The translations under genes were made by a program, and so were the position numbers. Of a DNA stretch of 64,000 nucleotides, positions 15,651 to 24,195 are shown piece after piece (position 1 is the stretch's first letter; every line of letters starts with the position of its first letter). Origin of the DNA: Paenibacillus sp. JNUCC32 (lineage in GTDB: Bacteria > Bacillota > Bacilli > Paenibacillales > Paenibacillaceae); the NCBI RefSeq assembly GCF_014863545.1, contig NZ_CP062260.1:744001-808000 (forward strand), written 5' to 3'. The notes below the pieces were generated by a model. It was not told the origin of the DNA. It searched no databases and worked only from the letters and a program-made list of their open reading frames with translations.

Positions 15651-16025
15651 ATGGCAAATCGTGATGTGCGTCTTGCGCTTTGGTCAGGTACTAATTTCTC
15701 CGTTCGTCGGATTCTCTTCAGACGAGGAGGCGTTGCGGTTCGTGACCTCGGAGCATTTCGGTTTAACAACGTTCTTTCGAGTTTTCGGCTTCGGAATGTG
15801 GTGCAGCGTTCTGAAGTAACGCTTGTATTGTTCTCGGGAATTAACTTTCGGGGATCGTTCCGCGTGTTCAGAGGAAGCCAAAATGTAGCGAACTTGGAGA
15901 ACTTTAATTTCAACAACGTGACATCTTCGTTCATTGTGGTAGGACGCAACCTTACGGACGCAGAAATAACCCAAATTCAAAGAACTGCCAGACCGCCTCA
16001 AGACATCCTCGTCATAAGACAGTAA
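15651..16025 (+). CDS. Beta/gamma-crystallin-like small protein
   Basis: A 124-residue protein made of two similar Greek-key-like motifs. Repeat 1 (about 6-48) contains LWSGTNF and ends FNNVLSSFRL; repeat 2 (about 56-98) contains LFSGINFRGSFRVFRG and ends FNNVTSSFIV. Each carries the N/D-N/D-x-x-S/T-S calcium clamp of microbial beta/gamma-crystallins (Asn39-Asn40-Val-Leu-Ser43-Ser44 and Asn88-Asn89-Val-Thr-Ser92-Ser93). No signal peptide is present, so it is probably cytoplasmic or spore-associated. It is monocistronic, with its own promoter and terminator. The calcium-binding role is inferred from the motif. Confidence 0.7.
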   Translation: MANRDVRLALWSGTNFSVRRILFRRGGVAVRDLGAFRFNNVLSSFRLRNVVQRSEVTLVLFSGINFRGSFRVFRGSQNVANLENFNFNNVTSSFIVVGRNLTDAEITQIQRTARPPQDILVIRQ

Positions 16026-16066
16026 GATAAGCAGTTTTGCAAAAAACCAGAAGCACAAATAAAAAA

Positions 16067-16108
16067 CGGCTCATCCCTTAATACGGGATGGGTCGCTTTT
16101 TGTTTTTT
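16067..16108 (+). terminator. Terminator after the crystallin-like gene
   Basis: Stem built on CATCCC / GGGATG (within 16067-16096) followed by a T-rich tract (16097-16108). Confidence 0.8.
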
Positions 16109-16123
16109 CAGATAACAACGGCC

Positions 16124-16171
16124 TTGACAACGGAAAGCGGCATGATATGATATTACCGACAGACAGTCGGT
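16124..16171 (+). promoter_or_regulatory. Promoter and operator of the TetR/ABC operon
   Basis: -35 TTGACA (16124-16129), 16-bp spacer, -10 TATGAT (16146-16151). ACCGAC (16155-16160) and GTCGGT (16166-16171) form an inverted repeat right after the -10. It is a likely site for autorepression by the TetR protein encoded at 16192. Confidence 0.7.
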
Positions 16172-16191
16172 CTGGTAAAGGAGGGAGAAGC

Positions 16192-16845
16192 ATGCGAATC
16201 GTAAAAAAAGCGGAGGAACGCAAGAATGAAATCCTTGACGCAGCGGATACGCTTTTCGGTCAGAAGGGCTTTGACGGCACAAGTACCAACGATATTCTCG
16301 AAAAGGTCGGCATTGCGCGCGGAACTTTGTATCATCACTTCAAGTCGAAGGAGGATATCATGGATGCGCTGATTGACCGCTATACCGTCCGATTGTTGGA
16401 TCGGGCACAGGCCATTGCCTTGGACAAGAGCATACCGGTAATCGAGCGCATCATCCGCGTTGTGATGGCGCTGAACATAAGCGGCGATGGAGAGAGCAGC
16501 AAGGAAATCATGGAGCATATTCACAAGCCTCAGAATGCGCTCATGCATCAAAAGATACATAAGGTCATTATTAATGGTGTTCCGCCGATCCTGACGGACA
16601 TCATCCGCGAAGGCATCGAGCAGGGGCTGTTCAGCACGCCGTTCCCGTATGAATGCATGGAAATGGTAGTGATCTACGCGAATACCGTTTTTGATGAAGA
16701 TCTGGTAACGATGACGGACGAGGAGCGAGGGCAGCGAGTTCTGGCCTTTGTTTGCAACGTCGAGAGGCTGCTCGGCGCGGAAAGCGGAAGCCTGATGGAC
16801 GTTATGGGGATGTTTGGTGGAGGAGATGAAAACGGCCAAGCATGA
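16192..16845 (+). CDS. TetR/AcrR family transcriptional regulator
   Basis: A 217-residue regulator. Helix-turn-helix in residues about 8-55 with the signature TSTNDILEKVGIARGTLYHHFKSKEDI; ligand-binding helices follow. ATG 16192 has AGGAGGG directly upstream; a start at 16147 would lie in the -10 box and is rejected. An operator-like inverted repeat precedes the gene. It lies 120 bp before an FtsX-type permease and its ATPase on the same strand and probably controls all three genes. Confidence 0.9.
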   Translation: MRIVKKAEERKNEILDAADTLFGQKGFDGTSTNDILEKVGIARGTLYHHFKSKEDIMDALIDRYTVRLLDRAQAIALDKSIPVIERIIRVVMALNISGDGESSKEIMEHIHKPQNALMHQKIHKVIINGVPPILTDIIREGIEQGLFSTPFPYECMEMVVIYANTVFDEDLVTMTDEERGQRVLAFVCNVERLLGAESGSLMDVMGMFGGGDENGQA

Positions 16846-16965
16846 ATCAGCGCGGGAAAGTTCATCAGCAGAGGCGACGGCAGAGATGCAGTCTTTTCTC
16901 CTCTTCATCTTAGGAAAGCTGTGATGGTTGACATCGGTTAAAATGCTTGAACACAGGGGGGCCTT

Positions 16966-19281
16966 ATGTATTTCAGAATCATCCGAAGGGATATATCCAA
17001 AAGCAAATGGATCACGTTGATGACCATGATCTTCGTTGCGGCAGCAGCGATGCTGGTTTCGCTCGCGGCCGTGCTCATTTTAAATTTATCCGGAGCGGTA
17101 CATACACTCATGACGCAAGCCAAAACCCCGCATTTTATGCAAATGCATTCGGGTGACATCGATACTGAACGGCTAGCAGCTTTTGCGGAGCAGCACGGCA
17201 ATGTCGAAGATTTTCAAGTGACAGAATTTCTCAACATGGACGGTGCGCGGATTCGGTTAGGGGAGCATTCGCTTGCCCATAGCGTTCAGGATAACGGATT
17301 CAGCATACAGAGCAAGAAATTCGATTATCTGCTTGATTTGGACGGGAACATCATTCACGCGGACGACGGCGAGTTATATGTTCCCATAAATTATATGAGA
17401 GACAATATGGCAAGGGTTGGCGATGCTGCGATGATCAGCGGGAAGGCATTTACCGTTGCCGGTTTCCTCCGCGATTCGCAGATGAATTCCACGCTCTCCG
17501 CCTCCAAGCGTTTTCTGGTCAGTGACAAGGATTACGCGGAGATCAAAAACTCGGGCAGTACGGAATATTTGATTGAGTTCAGACTAAGGGATTTGTCGGA
17601 GCTAGGCGCATTTGAAGCAGACTACGCTTCCGCGGGTCTTGAAGCGAACGGACCTACGGTTACCTATAAGCTGTTCCAAATGATGAACGCCCTTTCCGAC
17701 GGGATGATGATCGGCGTCATCCTTCTCGTTAGCATTCTTGTCGTAGCGATATCTCTGATGTGCATACGCTTTACCCTCTTAGCCAAAATCGAAGACGATT
17801 ACCGTGAAATCGGCGTCATGAAGGCGATAGGGCTGCGTGTTTCCGACATGAAAAAGATCTATCTCGCGAAATATGCTGCGATTACCGCGGCAGGCAGTAT
17901 TCTCGGCTTTGCGCTTTCGGTGCCTTTCAAAGGATTGCTTCTTGAGAACATACGTCTCTATATGGGAGAAAGCAGCCATTCTTCTTATGCCTTGCCGTTC
18001 GGACTCATCGGCATACTGCTTGTCTTTCTGACGATCATCGCCTATGTAAGCAGAGTTCTGAATCGCTTTCGGACCATATCGGCTTCAGAAGCGATACGCT
18101 TTGGCACTTCACCCGAGAAAAACACGGGCGCCGGAAGCTTTAATCTGAGCGGAAACAGGCTGTTTAGCACCAATGTTTTTCTCGGGATGAAAGACGTACT
18201 CGCCAGGAAAAGACTTTACGCTACAAGCCTGACGGTAATCGTGATCTCGGCATTTATCATGATCGTACCGCAGAACCTGCACAACACGATCTCGTCCAAA
18301 AGCTTTATTCAATATATGGGCATCGGAAGCTACGACATGCGGGTTGACATTCAGCAGACCGAGCAAATGTCGGAAAAAACGGCCGAGATTCTATATACGA
18401 TGAACAACGACCCTGCCATTACAAAGACAGCCGTCCTTACAACCAAAACATTCAAAATCAAAACGGGAGACGGGACGGAGGAAAATATCAAAATCGAGCT
18501 TGGGGACCATACGGTGTTTCCTATAGCATATGCCAAGGGCAAAGCACCCGCAGAAGACGAGATTGCGCTTTCGGCGATAAACGCCGATGAGATGGGCAAA
18601 AAGGTCGGCGATATCATCACGGTGGTGATCGAAGGGAAGGCGAAAGCCCTCACGGTAAGCGGAATCTACTCCGACATTACCAACGGCGGCAAAACCGCAA
18701 AGGCTGTATTCACCGACGATACGGCGGACACGATGTGGAGCATTGTCTGCGCTGAGCTATCCGATCAAACGCTTGTCCATGAGAAGGTCTCCGCCTATGC
18801 GGAGAGGTTCGATTATGCAAAGATCTCGGACGTTGACGACTTTGTATCGCAAACGTTCGGCTCGACGATTAGCTCCGTCAAAACGGCCTCCAACGCTGCC
18901 GTTACGGTTGCGCTGATGATAGCGGTTCTCGTTACCTTGCTGTTTATGAAAATGCTGGTTGCCAAGGACCGGCATGCGATTGCCGTCATGAAAGCCTTTG
19001 GCTTTACGAACTCGGATATGAGGGTGCAGTATGTCTCGCGTTCGGTATTTGTTCTGATTGTCGGCATCATGGTTGGAACGCTTCTGGCCAACACGGTCGG
19101 TGAGATGCTCGCAGGTGCCGCAATTTCCTCGTTTGGAGCGTCGACATTTCATTTTGCGATCGATCCGCTTTCGGCGTATCTGTTCAGCCCCATGTTGATG
19201 ATCGGCGCGGTGCTTTTCGCAACCGTGATCGGCGTTTCTGGCGCGGGACGAATCAAAATATCCGAACATATGAAGGAGTAA
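16966..19281 (+). CDS. FtsX/MacB-like ABC transporter permease
   Basis: Large membrane protein, 771 residues, with two FtsX repeats. Helix 1 is near 19-43; an extracytoplasmic domain (45-245) is followed by three helices (about 248-270, 305-330 and 335-357). A second unit has helix near 420-440, another external domain (445-640) and three helices near 645-670, 690-715 and 740-762. The cytoplasmic coupling motifs REIGVMKAIGL and HAIAVMKAFGF occur before the second helix of each set. It pairs with the ATPase 3 bp downstream. Such systems export peptides or lipids or transmit envelope stress; the substrate is unknown. Confidence 0.88.
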   Translation: MYFRIIRRDISKSKWITLMTMIFVAAAAMLVSLAAVLILNLSGAVHTLMTQAKTPHFMQMHSGDIDTERLAAFAEQHGNVEDFQVTEFLNMDGARIRLGEHSLAHSVQDNGFSIQSKKFDYLLDLDGNIIHADDGELYVPINYMRDNMARVGDAAMISGKAFTVAGFLRDSQMNSTLSASKRFLVSDKDYAEIKNSGSTEYLIEFRLRDLSELGAFEADYASAGLEANGPTVTYKLFQMMNALSDGMMIGVILLVSILVVAISLMCIRFTLLAKIEDDYREIGVMKAIGLRVSDMKKIYLAKYAAITAAGSILGFALSVPFKGLLLENIRLYMGESSHSSYALPFGLIGILLVFLTIIAYVSRVLNRFRTISASEAIRFGTSPEKNTGAGSFNLSGNRLFSTNVFLGMKDVLARKRLYATSLTVIVISAFIMIVPQNLHNTISSKSFIQYMGIGSYDMRVDIQQTEQMSEKTAEILYTMNNDPAITKTAVLTTKTFKIKTGDGTEENIKIELGDHTVFPIAYAKGKAPAEDEIALSAINADEMGKKVGDIITVVIEGKAKALTVSGIYSDITNGGKTAKAVFTDDTADTMWSIVCAELSDQTLVHEKVSAYAERFDYAKISDVDDFVSQTFGSTISSVKTASNAAVTVALMIAVLVTLLFMKMLVAKDRHAIAVMKAFGFTNSDMRVQYVSRSVFVLIVGIMVGTLLANTVGEMLAGAAISSFGASTFHFAIDPLSAYLFSPMLMIGAVLFATVIGVSGAGRIKISEHMKE

Positions 19282-19284
19282 CTT

Positions 19285-20043
19285 ATGAAAAAGTTGATTA
19301 TCTGTGATGATATCGTAAAATCTTTCGGCGAAGGTGATGAGCAGCGCCGTGTTCTGGACGGCGTGTCCGCCTACATTCACGAGGGCGAGTTCGTTTCGGT
19401 TATGGGGCCTTCGGGTTCGGGAAAATCAACGTTCATGTTTGCATTGAGCGGGACGGATGGCGTGAATGGCGGAACGGTCTTTTTTGACGGCAAGGATTTA
19501 TCGGCAGCCTCGGAGAATGAGCTTTCAGATATACGGAGGACCCATATGGGGTTTGTCTTCCAGCAGCCAACGATGCTGAAAAACCTCAATATCCTCGATA
19601 ATATCATTCTTCCATCCATGCGGGACCAACGAAAAAACGTTGCATCCATAACAAAAAAAGCAAGAACTCTTATGAACAGGGTGGGAATCGCAGAGCTGGA
19701 AAAGCGAGACATCACTCAGGTTTCGGGAGGACAGCTTCAGCGTGCTGGAATCTGCCGGGCGCTAATAAACAGCCCGAGAATCATTTTTGGCGATGAGCCT
19801 ACGGGCGCGCTCAACTCCAAATCGGCGCAGGAAATCATGGACATTTTCTCCGAAATCAACGCGGAAGGCACGGCGGTCATGCTTGTAACGCATGACGCTA
19901 ACGTGGCGGCCCGGACGGAGCGCATTATGTTTATGCGCGACGGGAACATGGTCAGTGAACTCAAGCTTCCCAAGTACGACGGAACGGATATGGATCGCAG
20001 GGTTGAGAATGTGAGGGCGAGAATGCTGGAGATCGGAATATAA
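19285..20043 (+). CDS. ABC transporter ATP-binding protein (MacB/LolD type)
   Basis: ATPase partner of the preceding permease, 252 residues. Walker A GPSGSGKST (about 40-48), Q-loop FVFQQPTML, signature VSGGQLQRAGI, Walker B IIFGDEPTGALNS and H-loop VTHDANVA are all present. The MacB-type GDEPTGALNS form fits an FtsX-like permease. Start ATG 19285 lies 3 bp after the permease stop with AAGGAG near it. The C-terminal tail (215-252) is longer than the core domain. Confidence 0.92.
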   Translation: MKKLIICDDIVKSFGEGDEQRRVLDGVSAYIHEGEFVSVMGPSGSGKSTFMFALSGTDGVNGGTVFFDGKDLSAASENELSDIRRTHMGFVFQQPTMLKNLNILDNIILPSMRDQRKNVASITKKARTLMNRVGIAELEKRDITQVSGGQLQRAGICRALINSPRIIFGDEPTGALNSKSAQEIMDIFSEINAEGTAVMLVTHDANVAARTERIMFMRDGNMVSELKLPKYDGTDMDRRVENVRARMLEIGI

Positions 20044-20140
20044 TGTATAATGATGGAAAAACAGAAATGCCTCAAACGAATTCTTCACTTGATCAGTCAT
20101 TGAAATGATAGATAAAACATGGAAATGGCGGTGTTAATCG

Positions 20141-21151
20141 ATGTTTGAGCAGTCAAAGCATTTGGTTGCTGTTTCAGCTTTAGTGAAGAATAGAGACGGA
20201 CATGTGCTGATGGTTCGGACGCATTTGCGTTCGGATACGTGGGAACTGCCCGGAGGCTTCGTTGATGCCGGGGAGCCGCTGGATCAAGCCGTGTGCCGGG
20301 AGTTTCTGGAGGAGACGGGCGTGGTTATACGCCCTTTAGGCATTTCAGGAGTCTACTACAATGAGAGGCTGCACGTGTTGTCCGTCGTTTTTCATGCGGA
20401 ATACGTCAGCGGAGAAATAACCGTTCAACCGGAAGAAATTGTGGAAGCGAAATTCGTAGACTTGGTAGATTCCAACCTGGATGAATACATAAAAAGGCCC
20501 CACATTCAATCGCGCACGTTGGACGCCATCCGTGCAGAGCGTTCGGTCCCTTATGAGACTTGGGATTTGAACCCGCCTCAGTATAAGCTGCTGTCCAGAT
20601 TGGACGGGAAACCGCTGAATGCCAAAACGGCATTTTTACTCACGGGGAAGCCGAGGATGGGCAAAACGACCCTGATCAAGAAACTCATACATCTCGTCGG
20701 CCCTGATCTTTGCGGCGGTTTTTATACGGAGGAAATAACGAATGCAGGCGATCGAATCGGTTTCAGATGCGTGGCTGTCGATGGAGAAAGCGTAGAGATT
20801 GCAAATGTGGAAAGTCCCAGCCATATTCGAATTGGCAGGTACGGCGTAGATGTTGAGAAATTCGAGGATTTTGCTATTCATAAACTACGGGAAGCCTTGT
20901 CCTCCAAGAAAATCATCGTCATTGACGAAATGGGATTCATGCAGATGCTGTCTGCCTCTTTTCAAAGCATGGTACATGAGATTATTAGTGATCGCCGGAT
21001 TGTACTAGGAACGATACCCGTCGAGAGTCACCCTGAAATAGATGCAATTAAATATCGGAAGGAAGTCGGCATCATCAGCTTGAACGAATTCAATCGTGAT
21101 AGGATGCCGGAATTATTGATAAAGGATATTTTGAAGGCATTGGAGGGATGA
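20141..21151 (+). CDS. NUDIX hydrolase fused to a THEP1-like nucleoside triphosphatase
   Basis: A 336-residue two-domain protein. Residues 1-130 are a NUDIX domain with the box GGFVDAGE...REFLEETGV (about 38-61, RE-x2-EE-x-G intact). Residues about 160-334 are a P-loop NTPase like the THEP1/NTPase_1 family: Walker A GKPRMGKTT (169-177), IIVIDEMG (Asp262-Glu263) and the late GTIPVESHPEI, which resembles the family's sensor region. THEP1 proteins hydrolyse nucleoside triphosphates in vitro. The two activities on one chain suggest nucleotide clean-up or RNA-end processing; that is inference. It overlaps the next GNAT gene or abuts it, depending on the start used. Confidence 0.82.
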   Translation: MFEQSKHLVAVSALVKNRDGHVLMVRTHLRSDTWELPGGFVDAGEPLDQAVCREFLEETGVVIRPLGISGVYYNERLHVLSVVFHAEYVSGEITVQPEEIVEAKFVDLVDSNLDEYIKRPHIQSRTLDAIRAERSVPYETWDLNPPQYKLLSRLDGKPLNAKTAFLLTGKPRMGKTTLIKKLIHLVGPDLCGGFYTEEITNAGDRIGFRCVAVDGESVEIANVESPSHIRIGRYGVDVEKFEDFAIHKLREALSSKKIIVIDEMGFMQMLSASFQSMVHEIISDRRIVLGTIPVESHPEIDAIKYRKEVGIISLNEFNRDRMPELLIKDILKALEG

Positions 21152-21156
21152 GGGAC

Positions 21157-21735
21157 ATGCGGATAGAGGATATCTTCTCGGATCTGCCAACATTAGAAAC
21201 AGGCCGAACGATTTTAAGAAAATTAAGAAGCGAGGACGAGCCAGATATCTTTCGTTACGGATCGGATGATGAGGTATCGAGATATACCTCCTGGCCGACG
21301 CATCAAACGATGGAAGATACCCGCCATTATCTAAACAAGGTGCTGCAAAAATACGACCATCATGCCGTGGCCCCGTGGGGGATCGTGGACAAAGAAACCG
21401 GAAGGGTCATCGGAACTTCAGGATTTATGGCTTGGAACGTTCATCATGACAAAGCAGAACTGGGATATGCCTTGTCCAAGGATTATTGGAATCGCGGTTA
21501 CATGACCGAAGTGATCAGGACCATCATCTCTTATGGATTTGAACGAATGAAGCTGGTTAGAATCGAAGCCAGCTGTCTGCCGTCAAACCTAGGATCAGCC
21601 AGAGTGATGGAAAAGGCCGGCATGACCTTTGAGGGAATCATAAGACAGTCGATATTCGTGAAAGGCAAACATGAAGATCTGAAATTATATTCCATTGTCG
21701 TGGATGACTACCGGAATCAGAACAAGCCCCGTTAA
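21157..21735 (+). CDS. GNAT N-acetyltransferase (RimJ/RimL type)
   Basis: A 192-residue acetyltransferase with LETGRTILRKLRSEDEPDIF, the acetyl-CoA loop SKDYWNRGYMTEVIRTI (about 111-127) and the C-terminal NLGSARVMEKAGMTFEG. An ATG at 21148 overlaps the preceding stop, but GGAGGG is better spaced for the ATG at 21157. The stop codon lies inside a perfect hairpin (21724-21743). The substrate is unknown. Confidence 0.85.
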   Translation: MRIEDIFSDLPTLETGRTILRKLRSEDEPDIFRYGSDDEVSRYTSWPTHQTMEDTRHYLNKVLQKYDHHAVAPWGIVDKETGRVIGTSGFMAWNVHHDKAELGYALSKDYWNRGYMTEVIRTIISYGFERMKLVRIEASCLPSNLGSARVMEKAGMTFEGIIRQSIFVKGKHEDLKLYSIVVDDYRNQNKPR

Positions 21736-21797
21736 CGGGGCTTGGCCGGATAACGGCCATCGCAAAAATCCCTTCGTGCATGCACGAAGGGATTTTT
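21724..21797. terminator. Three tandem hairpins with a 34-bp perfect palindrome
   Basis: Hairpin 1, arms AAGCCCCGTT / AACGGGGCTT (21724-21743). Hairpin 2, TGGCCG / CGGCCA (21743-21748, 21754-21759). Hairpin 3 is a perfect 34-bp palindrome (21764-21797), each half reading AAAAATCCCTTCGTGCA on its strand, so T-runs follow in both directions. They separate two convergent genes. Confidence 0.85.
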
Positions 21798-21824
21798 ACA
21801 TGAATGGTCGACAGCCTGGAACGA

Positions 21825-22871
21825 TTACTTCGCGGATATCCCGGCATACATGTTCCGGTACACGGCCGGGGTGAGGTTCTCGAACTTTTTGAACGTTTTG
21901 ATGAAATAGCCCGTGTCGCAAAAGCCTAGATCATCGCTCACTTGATGGATCGGCGAATCGGTGGATTCCAGCAGCCGCTTGGCCCATTCAATCTTAAGCC
22001 GGGCGATGAAGACGGAGAAATTCTCCCCGGTCTCTTTCGTAAATATACGGCTGAAATAGCTGGGGCTGATGTGGCACAGCTTGGCCATCTCCTTCAGGCT
22101 GAAGTTTTCATGCTTGTGCGTAAAAATGTAATCAAACGCGGGCTGAAGCACCGGATTCGAAGAAGCAAACCGCCCGGCGCCATTCTTCAATTTGGTGTCG
22201 ATCAGCGCCCCTGACAGCTCCTGCTGGATGGATTGAATGCTGCGGACCGCGCGATCGGACTCGCTCAGCGTTTCAACCGACACTGGCGCGTCCATGTTAG
22301 ACGTGAGCACTTTTTTGTACATATCCACCGTGGTATGCTTTTGAATGGCTTCCTCCACGATATACGTGCTCAATTGTAGCAGCAGATCCACGCACCTTGT
22401 TACTTCCTCGTATGACAGGACTGGCAGGGCGTTGTAATCCTCTTCGAGCTCCTTGAACTTCCGGTTTGACTCCACATTGGGCGGCCGGGACACGATCTGC
22501 TCCAGCATCGGCGCGTCAGGCTCCCGGAGCTTGAGCTGTCCGGCCATGATCGCGCCAAGATATTGGTTATCGATGATGATCGGAATGGCGATATCGATAA
22601 TGTTAAAATGGCACAGATAGATGTATGGCTTGTTCTGGCGAACCGCTTCAATGCCGGCTCGCGCATCGCATTTTTGGCAATACTGCGAGAGATGGCCATC
22701 CTGGCGCACGCCTTGGCAGAAAGGCTGGCAGTAGCTGTGCTTGGTCACGGGAACGCCCTTGTAATCGACCGTAAGGATCGCCATTTTGGTCACAAGCGAT
22801 AAGGAATCCTGCAGCTTCTCCCATTTCTCCAAATCGATGATTTCTTCTAAATCGAACCGGGATTTGGACAT
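21825..22871 (-). CDS. PocR-domain AraC-family regulator of glycerol/dihydroxyacetone genes
   Basis: A 348-residue regulator. Residues about 8-170 form a PocR-type ligand-binding domain with the cysteine pattern YCQPFCQ (about 48-53) and YCQKCDARAG (about 64-73), which in this family may bind a diol or a metal. Residues about 245-345 are two AraC helix-turn-helix units, the second ending FCDTGYFIKTFKKFENLTPAVYR. It diverges from the glycerol dehydrogenase and dihydroxyacetone kinase genes and most likely activates them. Its own promoter is TTGTCC (plus 22937-22942), 18 bp, TATAAT (plus 22913-22918). Confidence 0.88.
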   Translation of the reverse strand: MSKSRFDLEEIIDLEKWEKLQDSLSLVTKMAILTVDYKGVPVTKHSYCQPFCQGVRQDGHLSQYCQKCDARAGIEAVRQNKPYIYLCHFNIIDIAIPIIIDNQYLGAIMAGQLKLREPDAPMLEQIVSRPPNVESNRKFKELEEDYNALPVLSYEEVTRCVDLLLQLSTYIVEEAIQKHTTVDMYKKVLTSNMDAPVSVETLSESDRAVRSIQSIQQELSGALIDTKLKNGAGRFASSNPVLQPAFDYIFTHKHENFSLKEMAKLCHISPSYFSRIFTKETGENFSVFIARLKIEWAKRLLESTDSPIHQVSDDLGFCDTGYFIKTFKKFENLTPAVYRNMYAGISAK

Positions 22872-22983
22872 GACGATATTCTCCTATGAACGTAATAGAA
22901 ATTCTATTCATCATTATAGCGAATAACTCTACTAAAGGACAAGATAATACAATTTGCCATCTAGATGACAAAAAAACACGATA

Positions 22984-22997
22984 AGAAAACGCTTTAT
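22984..22997 (+). promoter_or_regulatory. cre-like site before gldA
   Basis: AGAAAACGCTTTAT resembles the CcpA site TGWAANCGNTNWCA (core GAAAACGCTTT). It lies about 45 bp upstream of a perfect -10 TATAAT (23038-23043) that lacks a good -35, as expected for an activator-dependent, glucose-repressed promoter. Confidence 0.5.
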
Positions 22998-23075
22998 TCC
23001 GATCTCATTGTTTCATGCTTCCCGAATGAGCACAACCTATAATAATACATATAGTCAAATTAGGAGGAATGAAAA

Positions 23076-24194
23076 ATGAGAAGGGCATTTATCAGTCCGA
23101 CAAAATATGTGCAAGGTGAGAACGAACTGTTGAATCTGGGATATTTCGTTAAAACATTCGGAGATTCCGCGCTGCTGATCGCCCATCCGGATGACGTTGC
23201 CCGCGTGAAAGACAAGCTGGACGCAACGAAACAGACATTTAATATAACGCTCGTTGAAAGCGGATTCCGTGGAGAATGCTCCCGGGAGGAGGTTGCCAGA
23301 TTGCAGGCATTGGCCAAGGAGCATCAATGTGCCTGCACGATTGGCCTCGGCGGAGGCAAAGCGATCGATACGGCAAAATGCGTAGCCGAAGGCGAGGCAC
23401 TGATTATCGTTCCGACGATTGCGGCAACCGATGCACCGACAAGCCATTCGGCGGTTCTCTATACCCCCGAAGGCGAATTCGACGATTACGCTTATTTTAA
23501 GCAAAGCCCAAGCGTCGTCATGATCGATACAACGGTTATTGCGAAAGCGCCAACTCGATTCCTTGTTGCTGGAATGGGGGATGCGCTCTCGACTTATTTC
23601 GAAGCAAGAGCGACGGCTCAATCGTACTCCAATGTCAATGCCGGTTTGCCGTGCGGCGGCGAGGCCAAGGGAACGATCACCGCATTGGGACTTGCCAAGC
23701 TATGTTATGACACCCTGCTCGAGAACGGATATCGGGCGAAACTGGCCTGCGATCAGAACATCGTGACGCCTGCGCTGGAGAATATCATCGAGACGAATAT
23801 TCTGTTATCGGGTTTGGGCTTCGAGAGCGGCGGTTTGGCAGCGATTCATGCGATTCACAATGGCTTGACGGCTTTGGAAGGAACGCACCATTATTATCAC
23901 GGCGAGAAGGTAGCCTTCAGCACGATTGCCCAATTGGTGCTTGAGAATGCGGAACAGGATGAAATGAAGGAAGTGCTGGATTTCTGTCTGTCGATCGGTC
24001 TTCCCGTATGCCTGGCGGATATCGGCGTAGAGCATGTCACTTACGAGGAATTGCTTGAGGTTGCCAAGAAGGCATGCATTGCCGAGGAATCCATTCATTC
24101 GATGCCGTTCCCGATTTCGGAGGAAGCGGTAGCATCGGCCATTATGGCGGCTGACCAGTTGGGCCGTCAATATAAATCAAGCAAGGAGATCTAA
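23076..24194 (+). CDS. gldA: Glycerol dehydrogenase (GldA type)
   Basis: NAD-dependent zinc (or iron) alcohol dehydrogenase that oxidises glycerol to dihydroxyacetone, 372 residues as usual for GldA (about 365). Key features: SPTKYVQGENEL start, nucleotide motif GLGGGKAIDTAKC (about 89-101), PTIAATDAPTSHSAVLYTPEGEF, and metal-binding Asp in GMGDALSTYFEA with histidines in AIHAIHNGLTAL and HYYHGEKVAFS. AGGAGGAATGAAAA precedes the ATG. Its stop is 1 bp from the dihydroxyacetone kinase start, so product and next enzyme are made together. Confidence 0.93.
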   Translation: MRRAFISPTKYVQGENELLNLGYFVKTFGDSALLIAHPDDVARVKDKLDATKQTFNITLVESGFRGECSREEVARLQALAKEHQCACTIGLGGGKAIDTAKCVAEGEALIIVPTIAATDAPTSHSAVLYTPEGEFDDYAYFKQSPSVVMIDTTVIAKAPTRFLVAGMGDALSTYFEARATAQSYSNVNAGLPCGGEAKGTITALGLAKLCYDTLLENGYRAKLACDQNIVTPALENIIETNILLSGLGFESGGLAAIHAIHNGLTALEGTHHYYHGEKVAFSTIAQLVLENAEQDEMKEVLDFCLSIGLPVCLADIGVEHVTYEELLEVAKKACIAEESIHSMPFPISEEAVASAIMAADQLGRQYKSSKEI

Positions 24195-24195
24195 G

